A stretch of 50,792 nucleotides of DNA from an uncultured Prevotellaceae bacterium. Lineage in GTDB: Bacteria; Bacteroidota; Bacteroidia; Bacteroidales; Bacteroidaceae. Each line of letters begins with the position of its first letter. Within the stretch, counting starts at the first letter, position 1. Below are positions 47,714 to 50,792 of this stretch, piece by piece. Location: NCBI GenBank assembly GCA_900318915.1, contig ONMI01000046.1, positions 1 to 50,792 on the forward strand, written 5' to 3'. The position numbers and the translations under genes were made by a program. The notes under the pieces were generated by a model. That model was not told where the DNA came from and searched no databases. It saw nothing but the letters and a program-made list of their open reading frames with translations.

Positions 47714-50700
47714 TTCACTACCTCCTTTCTTCCATTATGGATATACAGGCCGGGCTGCGTGGGCTTCGCAATGCGGGCGCCCTGCAGGTTGAACCACACG
47801 TCGTGGTCCTGACCCGTGCTCACCGTGTCGATGCCGTCGGTGTCATCGTCGAAGACGAGTTGCAGGCCGTTGGCGGAGTTGGTGGCGTTCATCACCGAGG
47901 TGAAGACCTGGAGATACGACTTGTGCGGACCGAAGTTGCCGCCGGTGGTCGTGTAGAAACTGGGTGTGCCGTCGGGAGCACTCAGAACCAGGTTGGTGCA
48001 GTCGCCCTCGGTGGGCTTCAGATTGATGGTGTAGGGCACTGCCTTCAGCAGGTTGGCATACTGGCGGCCCACATTCACCACGGGCACGGTGTACTGCCCG
48101 GCAGGACCTTTTATCACAAGACCGGTGTTGGCCTTGCAGGTCTCCTTCACCTGCACCATGTACACGGTAGAGGCATCGTAGCTCGACACCACGTAGGCCT
48201 TCAAACCGTACTCTTCCTCTAGATTGGTGAAGTCGAGGGGATAGCTGGCCGCATAGGTGGTGATGCCCAGCGAGCCGATGGTCACCTCGGCGGTCTCGGG
48301 ATAGGCCACATTCACCTCATACGAGCAGGAGTCGGGCATATAGAGATAGGCTTCGCCGGCGTAGTGGGCGGTGATGATGGCCTTGCCGCCGTCGTGCACC
48401 GTCACATTGCCTTCCTCGTCCACAGTGGCCACACCGGGGCAGGAGGAAGTGTAGGTCACGTGCTGGTCCGCGGGCTGAAGCAGGGTGAACTGCACCGTGG
48501 GCAGCGGGTCACTCACACCGCCCTCAAGCGTGGCGCTCACGCTGGGAGCACTGAACTGCATACCCACTCGCTGGGCGTAGACATAGCGGTTGTTGTAGCC
48601 GCCGTCGTCTTCCAAAAAGTCTTCGTAGTGGCAATGCCAAGCCATTCCGTGAGGTGACAAGTCCTCATCACCAGCTTCGGGATAATAGTCCGAATTGTCC
48701 GAACCCCACAGGTTGTAGTTGCTTTTGGCGTCAAGACGTTCCCAAAGCTTCACTTCCTTGTCTTCCTGGGTATACACATCATGCATCAGACTGGTGTAGT
48801 TCAAGAAGTCTTGATATACGTCCTCGTCTTTCACATACACCTCGCAGTTGTTCAGGTGGGTGAAGTGCTTGTCACCGCCGAAGTTCCTCTCAATCGCATC
48901 GCTGGTGCTGGTGGCAAACGGACGCTGGTAGTCGTCGTTGAAGTAGGAGTCCCCGCTTTTGGTGTCGAGAACACTGGGCTGGCAGTCGATATAGAGCTTG
49001 CGCAGATTGGTGCAGCCGGAAAGGAATTCCCGGGCGTTGATGGTCTTCACGTTGGCCGGGATGTGGAGCTCTGTAATCGAATAGCAGTTGCGCAGGAAAC
49101 CGGTATTGATGGTGGTCGTCCCTTCGGGCAGCACCACTTCCGAGATATTCGGACAGTCGGCCAGGAAGTTGGGACCGATATATTTCAGAGAACTGGGTAT
49201 TGTGATAGAGGTGAGGTTTTGGAATCCTGCCACCGCACTGCCGCCTAAGGTCGTGAGATGATCAGGAAGCGAAATGGAGGTCAAACCGGGGGCGCCGCGA
49301 TAGAAACCGGTGGGAAGGGAGAGACAAGTGCTGCCTTCAGCAAAGGTCACCTCCTTCAGATTGGGACAGTTCACGACATCAGTGCCTTTTAATGCCTCGA
49401 ACATGCCTATCATCTGGCCGTCTGACGTTAGTCCATAAATTTTAGTCAAGGAGGCGGGGAATTGGATGGACTCCAACGATGTGCAGCCGCCGAATGAGCA
49501 GGTAACCATACTTTCCACTCCTTCGCCCAATTTCACCGTCGTCAGATTAGAGCAGTTGTAGATAAAGTGGTAGTCGATTTCGGTGTTGTCGGCACCGTCT
49601 TCTATCTCAAAGGTGGTGAGGGCGGTGCAATCGTGGAAGGCGCCCATGCCGATATATTGTATGCTCTTGGGCAGATGTACCTCCTCAAGAGCGGTATTGA
49701 ACATAAAAGCATTCTGGCAGATGAACTTCAAAGTGGGAGGAAAAAGTATCTCCTTCAGGTTGGGGTTATAGTTTATGCTGACAACGGTCTTATCACTTCC
49801 GATGCTGTCGATGGCGGTGTTCGACATGTCCAGACGGGTCAGGTTGGGGCATTCGTAGAGACTACCTAAATAGACGGCTCCGTCTTCCCACGTCACTTCA
49901 CGAAGGGTGTTGTTGGCACTCTGAATCAAACTGCCACCGGTGGGATTTTCCTTCACGGCCCGTGAGATATTCACCTTCTCCAAGGGGCAGCTGGCAAACT
50001 GATTGCCCCAGACATCTAATACACCGGTGCGTTCGCCACGGGGGAAGTTGAACTCCTTCAGACTGGTGCAGCCGCTGAAGGTGCCGGGATACATTTTCTC
50101 CATCTGGCTGGGGGCGGTGAAAATAACTTCTTCCAGCGAGGTGCAATCAGCAAAAATGTAACCTTTGCTGCCGCCGCCTAACTCCTTCACGCTTGCGGGG
50201 ATGGTGATGCTGGTCAATGCCGTGCAGCCTCTGAACGCTTCATTGGCAATCGTCGTAAGGCCCTCGTTCAGACGCACGGTGGTCAGCGATGTGCAGTTCT
50301 TGAAACTGCTGTTGCCCACAATGGTGGTGGTGGAGGCCAGGTCTACCTCGCGCAGCTTGCTGAAACCCGTGAAATTGCTGGTGGAGGTGTGGGCCGTGCC
50401 GCGCAGGTCGAGCACTTCAAGACTCTCCTTTTGGTCGGTGAAGACGACGCTCTTGGTGAGAAGGCCGTTGCCTTCGCGGAATACAACCTCCTTGAGAGCG
50501 GTGCAGCCCGTAAATGGCATAAAGTCGCCATAGTTGGTGTAGGTCGTCTGTGAGGGAAAGGACACGCGCTCCAGCCCCGTGCAGTTCAGCAGCATATTGT
50601 TGCAGAGCGCAAGCTTCTGTCCCTCGGGCACATCGGGGAGGACCAATTCCGTGAGGGAAGTGCAGCCGCTGAAGGCTTCCTCGCCAATCGAGGTGAGGTA

Positions 50701-50792
50701 GCCGCCTGCGGCAATGGTGACGGTCCGCAGACTGGTGCAGCCCTTGAAGCAGCTGCAGTAGCTGGCGCCGGTCATACTTCCTATCGGACCGA
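47710..50792 (-). CDS. BspA-type leucine-rich-repeat surface protein, N-terminus outside window
   Basis: The frame is open to the window edge (codons reading ...GPIGS before the Met at 50775), so this is a partial protein of more than 1,021 residues without its signal peptide. From the edge inward: a long run of LRR_5 repeats (to about residue 625; pattern FSGCTSLTELVLPDVPEG, IGEEAFSGC) that likely forms a solenoid for adhesion; a linker with an acidic, Tyr/Asn-rich stretch; a Big_2-like Ig domain (VATVDEEGNVTVHDGGKAIITAHYAG); the same about 150-residue module as in the next gene (LGITTYAASYPLDF...AYVVSSY...LVIKGPAGQYTVPV...YANLLKA); and a sorting tail (WFNLQGARIAKPTQPGLYIHNGRKEVVK). Its stop overlaps the start of the following gene, so the pair forms an operon. 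Confidence 0.88.
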   Translation of the reverse strand, partial: GPIGSMTGASYCSCFKGCTSLRTVTIAAGGYLTSIGEEAFSGCTSLTELVLPDVPEGQKLALCNNMLLNCTGLERVSFPSQTTYTNYGDFMPFTGCTALKEVVFREGNGLLTKSVVFTDQKESLEVLDLRGTAHTSTSNFTGFSKLREVDLASTTTIVGNSSFKNCTSLTTVRLNEGLTTIANEAFRGCTALTSITIPASVKELGGGSKGYIFADCTSLEEVIFTAPSQMEKMYPGTFSGCTSLKEFNFPRGERTGVLDVWGNQFASCPLEKVNISRAVKENPTGGSLIQSANNTLREVTWEDGAVYLGSLYECPNLTRLDMSNTAIDSIGSDKTVVSINYNPNLKEILFPPTLKFICQNAFMFNTALEEVHLPKSIQYIGMGAFHDCTALTTFEIEDGADNTEIDYHFIYNCSNLTTVKLGEGVESMVTCSFGGCTSLESIQFPASLTKIYGLTSDGQMIGMFEALKGTDVVNCPNLKEVTFAEGSTCLSLPTGFYRGAPGLTSISLPDHLTTLGGSAVAGFQNLTSITIPSSLKYIGPNFLADCPNISEVVLPEGTTTINTGFLRNCYSITELHIPANVKTINAREFLSGCTNLRKLYIDCQPSVLDTKSGDSYFNDDYQRPFATSTSDAIERNFGGDKHFTHLNNCEVYVKDEDVYQDFLNYTSLMHDVYTQEDKEVKLWERLDAKSNYNLWGSDNSDYYPEAGDEDLSPHGMAWHCHYEDFLEDDGGYNNRYVYAQRVGMQFSAPSVSATLEGGVSDPLPTVQFTLLQPADQHVTYTSSCPGVATVDEEGNVTVHDGGKAIITAHYAGEAYLYMPDSCSYEVNVAYPETAEVTIGSLGITTYAASYPLDFTNLEEEYGLKAYVVSSYDASTVYMVQVKETCKANTGLVIKGPAGQYTVPVVNVGRQYANLLKAVPYTINLKPTEGDCTNLVLSAPDGTPSFYTTTGGNFGPHKSYLQVFTSVMNATNSANGLQLVFDDDTDGIDTVSTGQDHDVWFNLQGARIAKPTQPGLYIHNGRKEVVK

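Overview
The window looks like chromosomal DNA of a Bacteroidales bacterium, most like Prevotellaceae. The signs are: BspA-type leucine-rich-repeat surface proteins that end in type IX secretion (T9SS) sorting tails; a gliding-motility-type (T9SS type B) C-terminal domain; an F-ATPase operon in the order beta-epsilon-(small membrane protein)-a-c-b-delta-alpha-gamma; a glycogen operon of debranching enzyme, GT4 and GH57; and promoters with the Bacteroidetes -7 box TANNTTTG and a TTTG box about 19-21 bp upstream. Shine-Dalgarno sequences are mostly absent. I do not assign a species.

Layout. 1-5880 (minus strand): prolyl oligopeptidase, a small T9SS type B protein and uvrA, probably one operon. 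5913-7395 (plus): a TonB-like protein with an N-terminal Cys cluster, then a radical SAM activase-like protein. 7552-11502: O-antigen-type flippase, GT2 glycosyltransferase, NhaD-type Na+/H+ antiporter. 11555-12532: pfkA. 12586-20049: the ATP synthase operon with promoter and terminator. 20054-20209: a foldable intergenic repeat element. 20286-27578: a probable operon of a BspA/dockerin protein, a broken MBG-repeat adhesin and a membrane-tethered HTH protein. 27622-27806: a promoter followed by a predicted three-way-junction RNA with no gene attached. 27871-31689: an SGNH / MBOAT / SGNH surface O-acylation cluster. 31749-32768: an SH3b protein and, convergently, mscL. 33119-36232: gapA, miaA and a diacylglycerol-kinase-family gene. 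36271-36558: a long 11-bp polypyrimidine array, next to a convergent Crp-family regulator. 37430-42204: the glycogen operon. 42229-42589: a 66-bp tandem array and a terminator. 42632-50792 (minus): two large BspA-like proteins, one carrying two mutually compensating frameshifts and one cut off by the window edge.

Themes. Housekeeping energy and carbon genes (ATP synthase, pfkA, gapA, glycogen turnover) alternate with large, repeat-rich secreted proteins. Two of these show indels in or beside repeated sequence; they may be real pseudogenes or assembly errors. The least explained features are non-coding: the 77-nt three-way junction; a pair of 11-bp-spaced TCGTAC direct repeats found upstream of two separate promoters with nearly identical geometry; a hairpin element with apparent compensatory changes between its two copies; an 11-bp purine/pyrimidine array present at two loci; and an exact 38-bp duplication linking the 3' end of uvrA to the miaA/diacylglycerol-kinase junction. 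No rRNA, tRNA, IS transposase, CRISPR array or prophage was recognised.
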